DNA from: Sphingopyxis panaciterrae
GTDB lineage: Bacteria; Pseudomonadota; Alphaproteobacteria; Sphingomonadales; Sphingomonadaceae
NCBI RefSeq assembly: GCF_011762125.1
Contig: NZ_JAASQN010000001.1
Location: 1,116,001 to 1,180,000, forward strand
Length of the DNA: 64,000 nucleotides
Direction: 5' to 3'
A model generated the notes under the pieces. It was not told where the DNA came from. It saw nothing but the letters and a program-made list of their open reading frames with translations, and did not search any database. A program made the position numbers and the translations under genes. Positions 28,665-38,201 of this stretch are shown here, one piece after another. Position 1 is the first letter of the stretch. Every line of letters starts with the position of its first letter.

Positions 28665-29769
28665 GCGCAACAATCTCCGCAATCTGAGTGCCTGCCGTGC
28701 CGTCGCCGAAGGGATTGTGGGCGCGCGCCATGGCAGCATAGGCCTCGCTATCGTCCAAAAGGCTGAAAATTTCGGAAACGATGCGATTGCGATCCGTTCC
28801 TACCAGCCGCGCGGTGCCCGCGGCAATGCCTTCGGGGCGTTCGGTCGTCTCGCGCATTACCAGCACGGGCTTGCCGAACGACGGAGCCTCTTCCTGGACG
28901 CCGCCGCTGTCGGTCAGGACGATCTCGCTGACGCTGAGCAGGCGGACGAAATGCGGGTAATCGAGCGGGTCGATCAGCGCGACGTTCGAAAGCGTGCCAA
29001 GGATCGGCTCCATCGCGCTGCGCACTTGCGGATTGGGATGGACGGGGAAGATGACTGCGACATCGGGCCGGGCGGCGATCGCGGCGATCGCATCGGCGAT
29101 GGCCTTCATGCCGTCGCCGAAATTCTCGCGGCGGTGCGAGGTGACGGCGACGATGCGCTTGCCCGCGAAGCGCGCGACGAGCGGGTCGAGCCCGGCCGCG
29201 AGCACAGGTTCCTCATCGATCCGTGTCTTGGTCGCGAGCAGCGCGTCGATCACGGTATTGCCGGTGATATGGATGCGATCGGCGGGGACATTTTCGGCGC
29301 GCAGCGCTGCCGCCGCGGTCTCGGTCGGCGCGAAATGGAGGTCGGCGACGGCCCCCGTGACCTTGCGGTTCACCTCTTCGGGCCAGGGATGATAGATGTT
29401 GCCGCTGCGCAGACCGGCCTCGACATGGCCGACGGGAATCTTGCGGAAATAGGCCGCAAGCGTTGCCGCCATCGTCGTCAGCGTGTCGCCGTGGACAAGG
29501 ATGCGGTCGGGCTTTTCTGCGTCGAAAGTCTCGCCAAGACCGGTAACGAGCCGCGCCAGCAGCCCGTCGAGCGTCTGGTTCGCCTGCATCACGTCAAGGT
29601 CGATGTCGGGCACGATCCGCGCGATATCGAGCACCTGATCGAGCATTTCGCGGTGCTGCGCGGTCACGCAGACCCGGACGTCGATGTTCTGCCGGGCGTG
29701 CAGCGCGTGCACGACCGGGAACATCTTGATCGCTTCCGGACGCGTACCGAAAACTGCCATAATTTTCAT
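28654..29769 (-). CDS. wecB: UDP-N-acetylglucosamine 2-epimerase (non-hydrolysing)
   Basis: 371-residue GT-B-fold epimerase converting UDP-GlcNAc to UDP-ManNAc. MAVFGTRPEAIKMFPVV at the N-terminus, VHGDTLTTMA, HVEAGLRSG, TSHRRENFG and DSGGVQEEAP are all canonical. It is paired with wecC for UDP-ManNAcA. Because the locus also encodes WbpA/B/E, an alternative is that this protein acts like WbpI on the diacylamino-uronic acid nucleotide. ATG 29769 has GGAG at 8 bases. Divergent from the phosphatase operon. Confidence 0.93.
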   Translation of the reverse strand: MKIMAVFGTRPEAIKMFPVVHALHARQNIDVRVCVTAQHREMLDQVLDIARIVPDIDLDVMQANQTLDGLLARLVTGLGETFDAEKPDRILVHGDTLTTMAATLAAYFRKIPVGHVEAGLRSGNIYHPWPEEVNRKVTGAVADLHFAPTETAAAALRAENVPADRIHITGNTVIDALLATKTRIDEEPVLAAGLDPLVARFAGKRIVAVTSHRRENFGDGMKAIADAIAAIAARPDVAVIFPVHPNPQVRSAMEPILGTLSNVALIDPLDYPHFVRLLSVSEIVLTDSGGVQEEAPSFGKPVLVMRETTERPEGIAAGTARLVGTDRNRIVSEIFSLLDDSEAYAAMARAHNPFGDGTAGTQIAEIVARGA

Positions 29770-29840
29770 TCAAAAGGCTCCGCGCGGGTTCGACACACTT
29801 AAACTGCGCCGGTGGCTGATCGCCGGTTAAGCGAAAAAAC

Positions 29841-29906
29841 TTGCAACACTCTTAAATTAGGCTGCTTTGCAGCGACGGGGCAAGGTTGCGATCGAAGGTG
29901 TTGCAA
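29841..29906. promoter_or_regulatory. Inverted 9-base elements in the wecB/phosphatase divergent region
   Basis: TTGCAACAC (29841-29849) and its inverse GTGTTGCAA (29898-29906) face each other with centres 57 bases apart in the 260-base divergent promoter region. They may be regulator sites for both operons; a weak TTGCAA...TATATT promoter (29901-29931, spacer 19) overlaps the right element. Confidence 0.3.
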
Positions 29907-30029
29907 CGAATGCTCCCCTGCGGCGTATATTGTCACTCTGGAATGACGGGGCTAGGGGCAGGGGTGAGCTTGAGCCAGAGATTTTGGCCACCCGAGACAA
30001 TTTAAGACGATAGATCGGTTCGACTTTTC

Positions 30030-30815
30030 ATGTTCTGGAAGCGTAAGAGCAAGGCAGCCGATGCGGCGCGCGGCCGGCATGCAATTCCCGAGGGGCGGCG
30101 CGTTTATGCGATCGGAGATATTCACGGGCGCGATGACCTGTTCGCCCGGATCATCGAACTGATCCGGGCCGATCATGCGGCGCGGGGCCCCGCCGACATT
30201 ACGATTGTCCTGCTTGGCGACCTTGTGGACCGGGGCCCTGCCTCGGCTGCGGTGGTCGAACGCGCGATGGGTTTGCACAAGGAATTCCCCGACACGCGGC
30301 TGCTGATCGGAAATCACGAGGAATGCTTTCTCGCCGCATTGACCGGCGATGTCCGCCGCCTTCGCTATTTCATGCGGATCGGCGGCGACGCGACGGTGCG
30401 CAGTTATTGGAATGATGACGAAAGCCTTGACGCTGCGAGCTTCGAGGAGGTCGCCGAACGGCTGCCCGCCCTCGTGCCCGCCGAGCATGTCCATTTCCTC
30501 GGGATGGGGGAGGACGTTGTCGAAATCGGCGACTATGCTTTTGTTCATGCCGGAATCCGCCCCGGTGTGCCGCTTGAAAAGCAGTCGCTTTCCGACTTGC
30601 GCTGGATCCGCGACGAGTTTCTCGACCACCTCGGCGATCATGGGAAGATCATCATCCACGGTCACAGTATCACCGCGGAGCCCGATGAGCAGGTCAACCG
30701 CATCGGTATCGACGTCGGCGCCTTTCGCAGCGGCGTGCTCGCCGCGATGGGGATCGAGGGTAGTGAACGCTGGTACCTGTATGCGCGTGAGGCCGCACTC
30801 GAACAGGCGGTTTGA
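30030..30815 (+). CDS. PPP-family metallophosphatase (Ser/Thr or Tyr protein phosphatase type)
   Basis: 261 residues with all metal and phosphate motifs of the PPP superfamily: GDIHGRDD, GDLVDRGP, GNHEECF, a later HAGI and HGHS. Dinuclear metal enzyme, cytoplasmic, no signal peptide. It heads the operon of the O-antigen-ligase-like protein, Wza and the tyrosine kinase Wzc, so a role in dephosphorylating the kinase is plausible. Diadenosine tetraphosphatase (ApaH-like) activity is an alternative. No clear ribosome binding site. Confidence 0.85.
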   Translation: MFWKRKSKAADAARGRHAIPEGRRVYAIGDIHGRDDLFARIIELIRADHAARGPADITIVLLGDLVDRGPASAAVVERAMGLHKEFPDTRLLIGNHEECFLAALTGDVRRLRYFMRIGGDATVRSYWNDDESLDAASFEEVAERLPALVPAEHVHFLGMGEDVVEIGDYAFVHAGIRPGVPLEKQSLSDLRWIRDEFLDHLGDHGKIIIHGHSITAEPDEQVNRIGIDVGAFRSGVLAAMGIEGSERWYLYAREAALEQAV

Positions 30816-30949
30816 TACATGCTCTCCTCCTGCTGGTCTCGGACCGTGCAACATAGCGGTCGTTCCGGCGCACCATCCATCGCAACGGGTTGTCACTCCC
30901 GACCCGACGGGTTAAGCGCCCGTCAACTGGAGATTGAGGTGGATTTGCC

Positions 30950-32437
30950 TTGGGTAAGACAACAGCAAAGAGCCGGATGACCAACATTTCCAGACCTGCC
31001 ACCGCAGCCCGGCCCGTGATTGGAACGGCGCTGAACGCATGGGCGCCCATCCTTTTCCTCGTCTTTGTATTTCTGGCTGGCGGTGCTTCGCGAAGCGATG
31101 TCTCGTCGCTGCCGGTTTTACGCGGCGGCGCGATATTGTTCGGCTGTTGGGCCATCGCGGGAATGACGCGCGACGATTGGCGGCGTGTCCGTATTCCGCT
31201 GGCCCTGTTGCTGGCCCTGACCGGGTGGATGGCACTTCAGCTCGTGCCGCTGCCTCCCGCCTTGTGGCATGGCTTGCCGGGCCGCGAATTGATCGTCGCG
31301 ATTGATAATGGCCTTGGTCAAGCCGACCTTTGGCGCCCTGTCTCGATGACGCCGTCCGCGACCTGGAACAGCCTGCTGGCGATGAGCGTGCCCCTCGCCG
31401 CGGTTTTGCTGGCGACCCGCCTTCAGGAGGACGGCGCCACGAAAGTCATGCAGGCGCTGGTCGCCCTGGCGGTGGTGAGCGCGTCGCTGGGCATCGTTCA
31501 GATTGTTTCGGGCAACGGCAGCGCCGCATATCTCTACCGGATCACGAACGCCTCATCGATGGTCGGGCTATTCGCCAACCGCAATCACCATTCGCTTTTT
31601 CAGGCCTGCGCCATCGTGCTGGCCGCAGCGCTTCTGCGCGACGAATTCATGCGAAGGCAGCGGCGCGCCTCGCTGCAGCTTGGATATGCCGCAGCGGCTA
31701 TTCTGAGCCTCGCGATGACGGCCCTGATCGGCTCGCGAGCGGGGATGGTGGCGGGCGGCATCGCCTTTGCATTCGGATATGCAATGCTGGTTCCCGCATG
31801 GCGCGCCCGTCCCCCGCATCATACGCGGGCGGGGCGTGCAAGCAGTCCCCCCCAACAGAAATTCGGGGCGCGGCAGTGGTTCGATTACGCGCCGGCGGTT
31901 TTGGTCGGGTGCATTCTGGTTGCCGTTTTGCTTCTCACCAATCGCAGCACGGGCCTGAGCCGGATTGCCGAAAATCGGGTCGCCGAAGATCTGCGTCTGC
32001 TCGCCTGGCCGGGCGTCCAGCAGATAATCGAAAGCTACTGGACGGTCGGGGCAGGTTTTGGCGCTTTCCCGAACATCTACCAGATCGTCGAAGCCGATTC
32101 GCTGCTCCAGCCCGCCTATTTCAACCATGCTCACAACGACTGGGTGGAAGTTCTGATTACGGGCGGGGCTCCTTTCGCCCTGATCGTGCTCGCCGGACTC
32201 ATTTGGCTCTTCCGCAGCGTTTGGCAACTTGGCTTTCGAAGGCTGATCAAAGGGCATCGGGGGGATTTGCGCTTGCCGATCCTTCTTGTCGTGGCGCTTT
32301 TTGGCGGGGTCAGTTTGGTGGACTATCCGCTGCGGGTGCCCTCGCTTCAAGTAATGGCGGTATTCCTGGTTATTTTGCTTGCATCCGCCTCGGGCGGGGC
32401 AGGTTCGACCGGGAATAAGCTTGCGGGTGAAAGCTGA
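30950..32437 (+). CDS. O-antigen ligase / Wzy-type polysaccharide membrane protein
   Basis: About 495 residues with some 11-12 hydrophobic segments and a periplasmic loop (about 335-400) containing ENRVAEDLR and NHAHNDWVEVLI; H-x-H-N-D-W is the hallmark of the Wzy_C/O-antigen ligase family. It polymerises or ligates lipid-linked glycans at the periplasmic face. TTG 30950 has GAGGTGG upstream; ATG 30977 is an alternative. A second, unrelated-looking Wzy candidate lies at 42436. Confidence 0.85.
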   Translation: MGKTTAKSRMTNISRPATAARPVIGTALNAWAPILFLVFVFLAGGASRSDVSSLPVLRGGAILFGCWAIAGMTRDDWRRVRIPLALLLALTGWMALQLVPLPPALWHGLPGRELIVAIDNGLGQADLWRPVSMTPSATWNSLLAMSVPLAAVLLATRLQEDGATKVMQALVALAVVSASLGIVQIVSGNGSAAYLYRITNASSMVGLFANRNHHSLFQACAIVLAAALLRDEFMRRQRRASLQLGYAAAAILSLAMTALIGSRAGMVAGGIAFAFGYAMLVPAWRARPPHHTRAGRASSPPQQKFGARQWFDYAPAVLVGCILVAVLLLTNRSTGLSRIAENRVAEDLRLLAWPGVQQIIESYWTVGAGFGAFPNIYQIVEADSLLQPAYFNHAHNDWVEVLITGGAPFALIVLAGLIWLFRSVWQLGFRRLIKGHRGDLRLPILLVVALFGGVSLVDYPLRVPSLQVMAVFLVILLASASGGAGSTGNKLAGES

Positions 32438-32464
32438 GCCATTATAGCCTTTGGAGCCACCACA

Positions 32465-33223
32465 GTGCTGAGTGTGAAATTCCCTATGAAAAGATTTTTC
32501 CTGTGTTTTGCCGCCGTTTCGTTGCTGGCCGGGTGCGCCAAGGATGCGCCGCCCGTCGCCAGCGCGCCGGACACGCCGATCACAGTCCTGGCCTCGCTTC
32601 CGCCGCCGGAAGCATCCGATGTCATCCGATCGACCCGGCTTGCCTTTGTCGGGCCGTTCACGGAGCTCCGGGTCGAGGTGTTCGGTGTTGACGAGATGCA
32701 GCGCGATATCATGACCGACGGAGAGGGGAATTTTTCCTTCCCCCTGGTGGGGAACGTCGCCGCGGCAGGGAAGACTCCGATCGCACTTGCCGATGAAATT
32801 CGCGGTAAGCTGGCGGGCAAATATATTCGCGATCCCCAAGTCACGGTGAACTTCAAGGCACCGAGCAGCGCGCTGGCATTCCAGTCGATGGCCGTTTCGG
32901 TCGACGGTGAAGTGAAGCGGGCGGGGTCCTATCCGGTGGCGGGCCGCGTGACGCTGATGCGCGCCGTCGCATTGGCGGGCGGGGTTACCGAATTCGCGAA
33001 GCTCGAGGATGTCGTTGTTTTCCGCAACGTCGGCACCAAGCAATATGTCGCTATCTATAACCTCGGTGCCATCCGGCGGGGCAATTATGCGGATCCGGAG
33101 ATTTTTCCGAACGATGTGGTCGTCGTCGGCGATTCGCCTCAGCGCCGTGTGTTCAAGGATATTCTCACGGCAACGCCAGCCTTCCTGTCGCCGCTGATCC
33201 TCCTCATCAGAGAATTTAAATAG
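32465..33223 (+). CDS. Polysaccharide export lipoprotein (Wza/OPX family)
   Basis: 252 residues with a lipoprotein signal (FFLCFAAVSLLAGC; lipidated Cys about residue 24). A Poly_export domain (about 60-135; DGEGNFSFPLVGNV) is followed by a SLBB region (VSVDGEVKRAGSYPV, then LMRAVALAGGVTE). OPX proteins form or gate the outer-membrane channel for capsule/EPS. The C-terminus SPLILLIREFK is hydrophobic. GTG 32465 has GGAG at 8 bases; ATG 32486 lacks one. Immediately upstream of the Wzc-like gene. Confidence 0.9.
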   Translation: MLSVKFPMKRFFLCFAAVSLLAGCAKDAPPVASAPDTPITVLASLPPPEASDVIRSTRLAFVGPFTELRVEVFGVDEMQRDIMTDGEGNFSFPLVGNVAAAGKTPIALADEIRGKLAGKYIRDPQVTVNFKAPSSALAFQSMAVSVDGEVKRAGSYPVAGRVTLMRAVALAGGVTEFAKLEDVVVFRNVGTKQYVAIYNLGAIRRGNYADPEIFPNDVVVVGDSPQRRVFKDILTATPAFLSPLILLIREFK

Positions 33224-33236
33224 GGTGGACAATAAG

Positions 33237-35429
33237 ATGAATGAAGGCGTCAGGGGCGCGATCGCAGAGGCGGAGCCGGTGCCGACCCAGAATGCGGGCG
33301 ACAGCGACAAGCCCTACTCACTGACTCTCCCCGAGTTCGAGAAGATCCTGGCGGCGGTTATCCAGCACCGTTATTGGGTTCTTGGCGCCATTGTGGTCGC
33401 CCTGCTGCTGGGATTGCTTGCGACGACGCTCGCCACTCCCGAATATACGTCGACCGCGCGAATCGAGGTATTGCCCGATTCACCCGTCGATACCTCGGTG
33501 CCCAATGAACGCGATCGTTCGGCGGTTAATGAAATTGCGTTTTACAACACGCAATATTCGCTGCTGAAATCGGAATCGCTCGCGGAACGGGTCGTGCGCG
33601 CGGGGAATCTGACGGCCGATGAGGATTTCGTCGAGGCGTTCGGTCTCGGGGCGTCCGATGCGGGTTCCACGAGTGCGGAGCGGCGCAGTCTTGCCGACAA
33701 GGCGGCCGACACGCTGTTGAACCATTTGTCTGTCGAGCCGGTCCGCACCTCAAGTCTCATCGACATCAGTTTTTCGACCCCTTCGCCGCAATTGTCGGCG
33801 AAGCTCGCCGATCTTTGGGTTGCTCAGTTCGTCCAGGCTACGATTGACCGGCGCTTTGCCGCGACGTCGGACGCCCGCAAATATCTGGAGGCGCGTCTCG
33901 AAGCGCTGCGGCGCAATCTGGAAACTTCCGAGCGAGCGCTCATCAACTATTCGGTCCAAAAAGGCATCGTTACATTGTCGTCCGGCGCGGATGCGAGCGG
34001 CCGGACACAGACGCAGACACTCGTCGCGACGGACATCGCGCAGATCAGCACGGCCCTCGCCAAGGCGCGTGAGACGCGCATCATTGCGGAAGCGCAGCGC
34101 GCCAACACAATGACCGGGGTCGCGCAGGTCAATGCCCCCACCGTCGGGGCGATGCGGCAGCAGCGTGCGACGCTGGAGGCTGAACTTGCGAAAGTTCGCA
34201 CGCTCTTCGCGGACGATTATCCGACGGTGATATCGCTTCGCGCCCAGATCGCCAATTTGGACAAGAGCATCGCGGCGGAAACGAACCGTTCTTCCCAGAG
34301 CAATCGCGAGGCATATGACGCTGCGGTGAAAACCGAACAGGATCTGCAGTCTGAGCTCGATGCCCTCACCGGCCGTTACAATAGTCAGCAACGCGAATCC
34401 ATCGAGATGGCGATCATGCAGCGCGAGGTGGATTCGAACCGCCAGCTGTATGAAGGCCTGTTGCAACGCTATAAGGAAATCGGTGTTGTCGGTGTCGGCA
34501 CCAACAATGTGTCGCTCGTCGACCGCGCAAAGGCGGCCCGGGTGCCTTCGAGCCCCAACCTCCTGATCAACCTGGCTATCGCATTGCTGGCCGGTATCGC
34601 GGTTGCCGCGGGTATCGTGTTCCTGCTCGAAAAACTCGACAGCTCCATTCGCGATCCGCAAGAAGTCTCGCCGCGCTTCGGGCTGCCCTTGCTCGGCGAA
34701 ATTCCCGAAGCCAGCGACCGCCCGATTGCCGAGGCTATCACGGACAAGAAATCAGCCGTTTACGAAGCTTATTTCTCGTTGATGACCAACCTGACGTTTC
34801 TTACCGAACATGGCGCCCCGCGGTCGGTCATGCTGACGTCATCGCAGCCGCAAGAGGGCAAGAGCAATTCGTCGCTTTGCCTCGCAACGGTGCTGGCGGC
34901 CACGGGCAAGTCGGTCATCCTCGTCGATGCCGACGTCCGCAACCCGTCGCTCAACCGCTATCTGGAAATTCCCGATCAACGCGGCCTCAGCCACTATCTG
35001 TCGGGCGACAACGACCTCGACAGCATGATCGCGGAGCTTCCGCGTTTCGGTTTCTCGATCCTCACTGCGGGCAAGACTCCGCCTAATGCTGCCGAATTGC
35101 TGGGCAGCGACCGATTGTCGACCCTGATCCAGACGCTGCTTGGCCGCTACGACCATGTGTTGATCGACTCGCCGCCGCTGCTTGGGCTTGCCGATGCTCC
35201 GCTTATTGCGCGCCGTGTGGAAGGCGTGTTGTTCGTCATCGAAGCGAGCACGACCCGGAACCGGAGCATCGCGATGGCACTCACCCGCCTGCGGATGTCG
35301 GGAGCGAAGCTCTTTGGTGCGATCGTGACGAAGATCGGGGTGCGTAACCAGCTGTACGGCTATGGCTACCGTTACGGTTATGGCTACAGCTATGGGGCAG
35401 ACAAGAGCGAAGGTGAGGAGCGTTCATAG
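33237..35429 (+). CDS. Polysaccharide co-polymerase with tyrosine autokinase domain (Wzc-like)
   Basis: 730 residues. Wzz domain with TM1 at about 43-63, a long periplasmic coiled coil, TM2 near 445-465, and a cytoplasmic BY-kinase: Walker A SQPQEGKS, A' ILVDADVR, B LIDSPPLL. The C-terminal tail holds seven Tyr within 14 residues alternating with Gly (YGYGYRYGYGYSY), the autophosphorylation cluster. It controls chain length and export with the upstream Wza. ATG 33237 has AGGGTGG at 8 bases; GTG 33225 is less likely. Confidence 0.93.
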   Translation: MNEGVRGAIAEAEPVPTQNAGDSDKPYSLTLPEFEKILAAVIQHRYWVLGAIVVALLLGLLATTLATPEYTSTARIEVLPDSPVDTSVPNERDRSAVNEIAFYNTQYSLLKSESLAERVVRAGNLTADEDFVEAFGLGASDAGSTSAERRSLADKAADTLLNHLSVEPVRTSSLIDISFSTPSPQLSAKLADLWVAQFVQATIDRRFAATSDARKYLEARLEALRRNLETSERALINYSVQKGIVTLSSGADASGRTQTQTLVATDIAQISTALAKARETRIIAEAQRANTMTGVAQVNAPTVGAMRQQRATLEAELAKVRTLFADDYPTVISLRAQIANLDKSIAAETNRSSQSNREAYDAAVKTEQDLQSELDALTGRYNSQQRESIEMAIMQREVDSNRQLYEGLLQRYKEIGVVGVGTNNVSLVDRAKAARVPSSPNLLINLAIALLAGIAVAAGIVFLLEKLDSSIRDPQEVSPRFGLPLLGEIPEASDRPIAEAITDKKSAVYEAYFSLMTNLTFLTEHGAPRSVMLTSSQPQEGKSNSSLCLATVLAATGKSVILVDADVRNPSLNRYLEIPDQRGLSHYLSGDNDLDSMIAELPRFGFSILTAGKTPPNAAELLGSDRLSTLIQTLLGRYDHVLIDSPPLLGLADAPLIARRVEGVLFVIEASTTRNRSIAMALTRLRMSGAKLFGAIVTKIGVRNQLYGYGYRYGYGYSYGADKSEGEERS

Positions 35430-35464
35430 GGAGCGGATCCTGCTGTTCGGAACATGGTGAGTTT

Positions 35465-36709
35465 ATGAAGATTGCGCCTTTCATCCTTTGGACGGGCGGG
35501 GTGCTGCTTGCGGCTTTCGTCGGCTCGGCGAGCTCGGTGATTGCCAATCAGGTCAAGAATCCGGCGGCTTCCTATGCGATCGGTGTCGGTCCCACCGGCA
35601 TTGCCGAAGCAAATCTCGCCTTCGCATCATTTTCCGGACGAAAGCGCATGGATCCGCAGGCCGGCGTTTCGGTTCACGAACGCCAGCTCGCCAGCCGCGC
35701 TTATCGAAACGAGCCGCTGTCCTCGGCAGCGCTTGGCCTGATGATCGCGTCGATGCCGGATAGCGCCAGCAAGGGCGACAGGGCGCGGTTGCTCGAACTA
35801 GGCGGACAGCTGACGCGGCGCAGTTCGCTCATCACATCGGCTTCGATCGAAGCGGCAGCCCGTGATGGCAATCAGCCAGCCTTTTTCCTGTGGCTATCGC
35901 GCGCGATTTTGACCAACGAAAGCCTGCGCGCCACCTATATTCGCGCGATGGCACAGGCAACGGCGCGCCCCGATACCGAGGCGGCGCTTGCCCCCGTCAT
36001 CGGCCCAAACCCGACTTGGGCCGGTCATTACTGGAAGGCCGTAGTCAACGTGCCCGAAAGTCTGGTCAATGCCGCCAAGCTTCGCGTCGCTGTGGCGCAG
36101 TCGCCATGGCGTCAGCGCAGGATCAGCGACACCGACCGCATGCTGGTGTCGCAGCTCGCGAAGTTCCGGCATTTCGATGCAATGCGTGACCTGGTGGCGG
36201 CCTTGAGCCCGGCGGAAGGGGGCGCCTTTGCTGCCAACCTTGATTTTTCCCGGCCGTCATTGCTGCCGCCGGTCGATTGGCAATTGGCGTCATCGGGAAA
36301 TCTGGGCGCCACGATTGAACCGAAGCGCAAGATATTGGCGATTTCGGCGATCGCCGGTGCACGCGGCTATGCCGCCAGGCAATTGCTGCAACTTGCCCCT
36401 GGGGCTTATGAGCTCGAGTGGAATCTTGCCGCCGATGCCACCATCGAAAATGGCACGCTGACGGCGCGTCTTGACTGCGCGGAGAAGGCGGGCAGCGCCG
36501 ATGGCATCGAGGTGTCGAACCTCGATATCGGACGGCGGCGCACCAGCCTGACGATCCCCGGCGATAGCTGTCGCTGGTACTGGCTTTCGATTAACGTCAA
36601 TGTGCCCGATACGTCGGCGGGCCTGGATGCACAGTTCCGGCGTATCAGCCTGACGCCAAGCGGCCAGCCTGCGCCGGTGGCACCCAAAGTAACCAATCCA
36701 GCCAACTGA
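35465..36709 (+). CDS. Exported protein of unknown function in the EPS operon
   Basis: 414 residues with an N-terminal signal anchor ([17 protein letters not shown]). The middle third is alpha-helical and resembles TPR/SEL-like solenoids; the C-terminal 150 residues read as beta-rich ([20 protein letters not shown], with alternating polar/hydrophobic strands), like a jelly-roll carbohydrate-binding module. No named family recognised. Location directly after wzc suggests an accessory role in polymer export or tethering. The frame is supported by clean codon usage and tight operon spacing. Confidence 0.78.
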   Translation: MKIAPFILWTGGVLLAAFVGSASSVIANQVKNPAASYAIGVGPTGIAEANLAFASFSGRKRMDPQAGVSVHERQLASRAYRNEPLSSAALGLMIASMPDSASKGDRARLLELGGQLTRRSSLITSASIEAAARDGNQPAFFLWLSRAILTNESLRATYIRAMAQATARPDTEAALAPVIGPNPTWAGHYWKAVVNVPESLVNAAKLRVAVAQSPWRQRRISDTDRMLVSQLAKFRHFDAMRDLVAALSPAEGGAFAANLDFSRPSLLPPVDWQLASSGNLGATIEPKRKILAISAIAGARGYAARQLLQLAPGAYELEWNLAADATIENGTLTARLDCAEKAGSADGIEVSNLDIGRRRTSLTIPGDSCRWYWLSINVNVPDTSAGLDAQFRRISLTPSGQPAPVAPKVTNPAN

Positions 36710-36761
36710 ATTCGCTCATTCACGAGCAACAAACGGGACGATTTTCAAGGATCGGATTTTG

Positions 36762-37811
36762 ATGTCGATTGCTGAGGGCAACAATGATCCAGTCCGGACC
36801 GGACGGATATTCATCACCGGGGCCGCGGGTTTCATAGGCTTTCACCTGGCACGGCTGTTGCTGGAGGAAGGATATGCCGTCCATGGTTATGACGGCATGA
36901 CTGATTATTACGACGTCAGCTTGAAACGGGGGCGTCACGGTCATCTTGAGCAATATCCTCACTATTCGTCGACCACGGCGATGCTGGAGGATCATGAGAC
37001 GCTCATGGAAGCCGCGCGGCTGTTCAGACCTGACGCCATCGTGCATCTGGCGGCGCAAGCGGGTGTTCGGTACAGCCTCGAAAATCCGCGCGTCTATATC
37101 GACAGTAACATAGTCGGCACGTTTAACGTGCTGGAAGCGTCACGGGAATTGGCGATCCCCCACCTGCTGATGGCCTCGACATCGTCGATTTACGGCGCGA
37201 ACGAGAAGATGCCGTTTGCCGAACTGGACAAGGCTGACGAGCAGCTGACCATTTACGCGGCGACGAAAAAGGCGAACGAGAGCATGGCGCACAGCTATGC
37301 GCACCTCTGGAATATTCCGACGACCATGTTTCGCTTCTTCACGGTCTATGGCAGTTGGGGACGCCCCGATCTCGCCTCGTTCAAATTCGTCGATGCCATT
37401 TTGGCCGGCAAGCCGATCGACATATACAATAATGGCGACATGTACCGCGACTTTACGTTTGTTGGCGACCTAGTCCGCGGCATACGCCTGTTGATCGACA
37501 CACCACCCGAGCGGCCGGCCGGAAAGGACGATATCGCGCCGGGCGACAGCCTTTCGCACGTAGCCCCCTTTCGCATTGTGAACATCGGCAACTCCGACAA
37601 GGTGCGCCTGCTCGATTTCGTCGAAGCGATCGAGGTCAATCTGGGCGTCGAAGCGGTTCGCAACTATTTGCCGATGCAAAAAGGGGACGTTCCCGCGACA
37701 TGGGCGGATTCCTCATTGCTCGAACGGCTGACCGGTTTTCGTCCGAACACGTCGATCATGGACGGCATTGCCGAATTTGTTGCGTGGCATCGCGGCTATT
37801 ATGGCCATTAG
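36762..37811 (+). CDS. NAD-dependent nucleotide-sugar epimerase (UDP-glucuronate 4-epimerase-like)
   Basis: 349-residue extended [19 protein letters not shown] near residue 17, [25 protein letters not shown] and the catalytic YAATKKANE. The [10 protein letters not shown] run is typical of UDP-GlcA 4-epimerases (LpsL/CapI) and of related uronic-acid epimerases, so a UDP-GlcA or UDP-diNAc-uronate substrate is plausible. ATG 36762 with AAGGA upstream is preferred to TTG 36759. Last gene before a predicted terminator. Confidence 0.88.
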   Translation: MSIAEGNNDPVRTGRIFITGAAGFIGFHLARLLLEEGYAVHGYDGMTDYYDVSLKRGRHGHLEQYPHYSSTTAMLEDHETLMEAARLFRPDAIVHLAAQAGVRYSLENPRVYIDSNIVGTFNVLEASRELAIPHLLMASTSSIYGANEKMPFAELDKADEQLTIYAATKKANESMAHSYAHLWNIPTTMFRFFTVYGSWGRPDLASFKFVDAILAGKPIDIYNNGDMYRDFTFVGDLVRGIRLLIDTPPERPAGKDDIAPGDSLSHVAPFRIVNIGNSDKVRLLDFVEAIEVNLGVEAVRNYLPMQKGDVPATWADSSLLERLTGFRPNTSIMDGIAEFVAWHRGYYGH

Positions 37812-37849
37812 CTGGCGGCCTTAGTTTCGAAAGGACGAGGATGCGGGTT

Positions 37850-37891
37850 GGCAGATGCTGGGTGCAATTTCCCGTCTGCCTGGCGTTTTTT
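37850..37891 (+). terminator. Terminator-like hairpin after the epimerase gene
   Basis: GGCAGA/TCTGCC and GGG/CCC stem segments followed closely by a run of six T. The stem has an asymmetric bulge. Confidence 0.55.
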
Positions 37892-37997
37892 CGCTACGAA
37901 TTGCCGCTTGCTCTCCCGGGGCCGCCGTCGAAGCAAGTCATTCGGCCTGCGAGCGCAACGTTCTACATGTTTTGACGGGCTGATCATCGTCACAGGC

Positions 37998-38026
37998 TTG
38001 GCACAAATCGATGGGATGGATAGAGC
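37998..38026 (+). promoter_or_regulatory. Weak promoter candidate for the wbpA operon
   Basis: TTGGCA, a 17-base spacer and TAGAGC. Two mismatches per box at least, so tentative. Confidence 0.25.
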
Positions 38027-38201
38027 GGCCGGGTTTGGAGACGTGGTACGTGGCGTGGGGTTCGGTTTTGCTCTATCGGCCCCGTGAAATCTGGACGCGA
38101 CAGGGTGATGGCAAGGCAGGCCGGTTCTGAAAACGACGGATGTCGGAAGGACCGGAATTGCGGTTGCCGTTTACGGAAGCGAGTTGAGAAAGGCGAGTTC
38201 C

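Larger units (their letters stand above)
37812..38201. other. 390-base non-coding gap between the two EPS blocks
   Basis: No coding sequence is supported. A terminator-like hairpin lies at 37850-37891 and a weak promoter candidate at 37998-38026; the rest shows no recognisable structure. The gap marks a transcription-unit boundary between the wza/wzc operon and the wbpA operon. Confidence 0.6.

Noticed and set aside
29952-30896. 314-codon minus-strand frame
   Set aside because: Antisense of the PPP phosphatase, whose metal motifs are all intact on the plus strand.
30906-30924. GACGGG/CCCGTC hairpin before the ligase-like gene
   Set aside because: Short stem with no T-run, and it lies within an operon; likely chance in GC-rich sequence.
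31568-33310. 580-codon minus-strand frame
   Set aside because: Antisense across the O-antigen-ligase-like and wza genes, spanning two real genes with good ribosome binding sites on the other strand.
37700-37975. Possible small gene in the gap after the epimerase
   Set aside because: Overlaps the epimerase end out of frame, includes a terminator-like hairpin and shows no motif or ribosome binding site.
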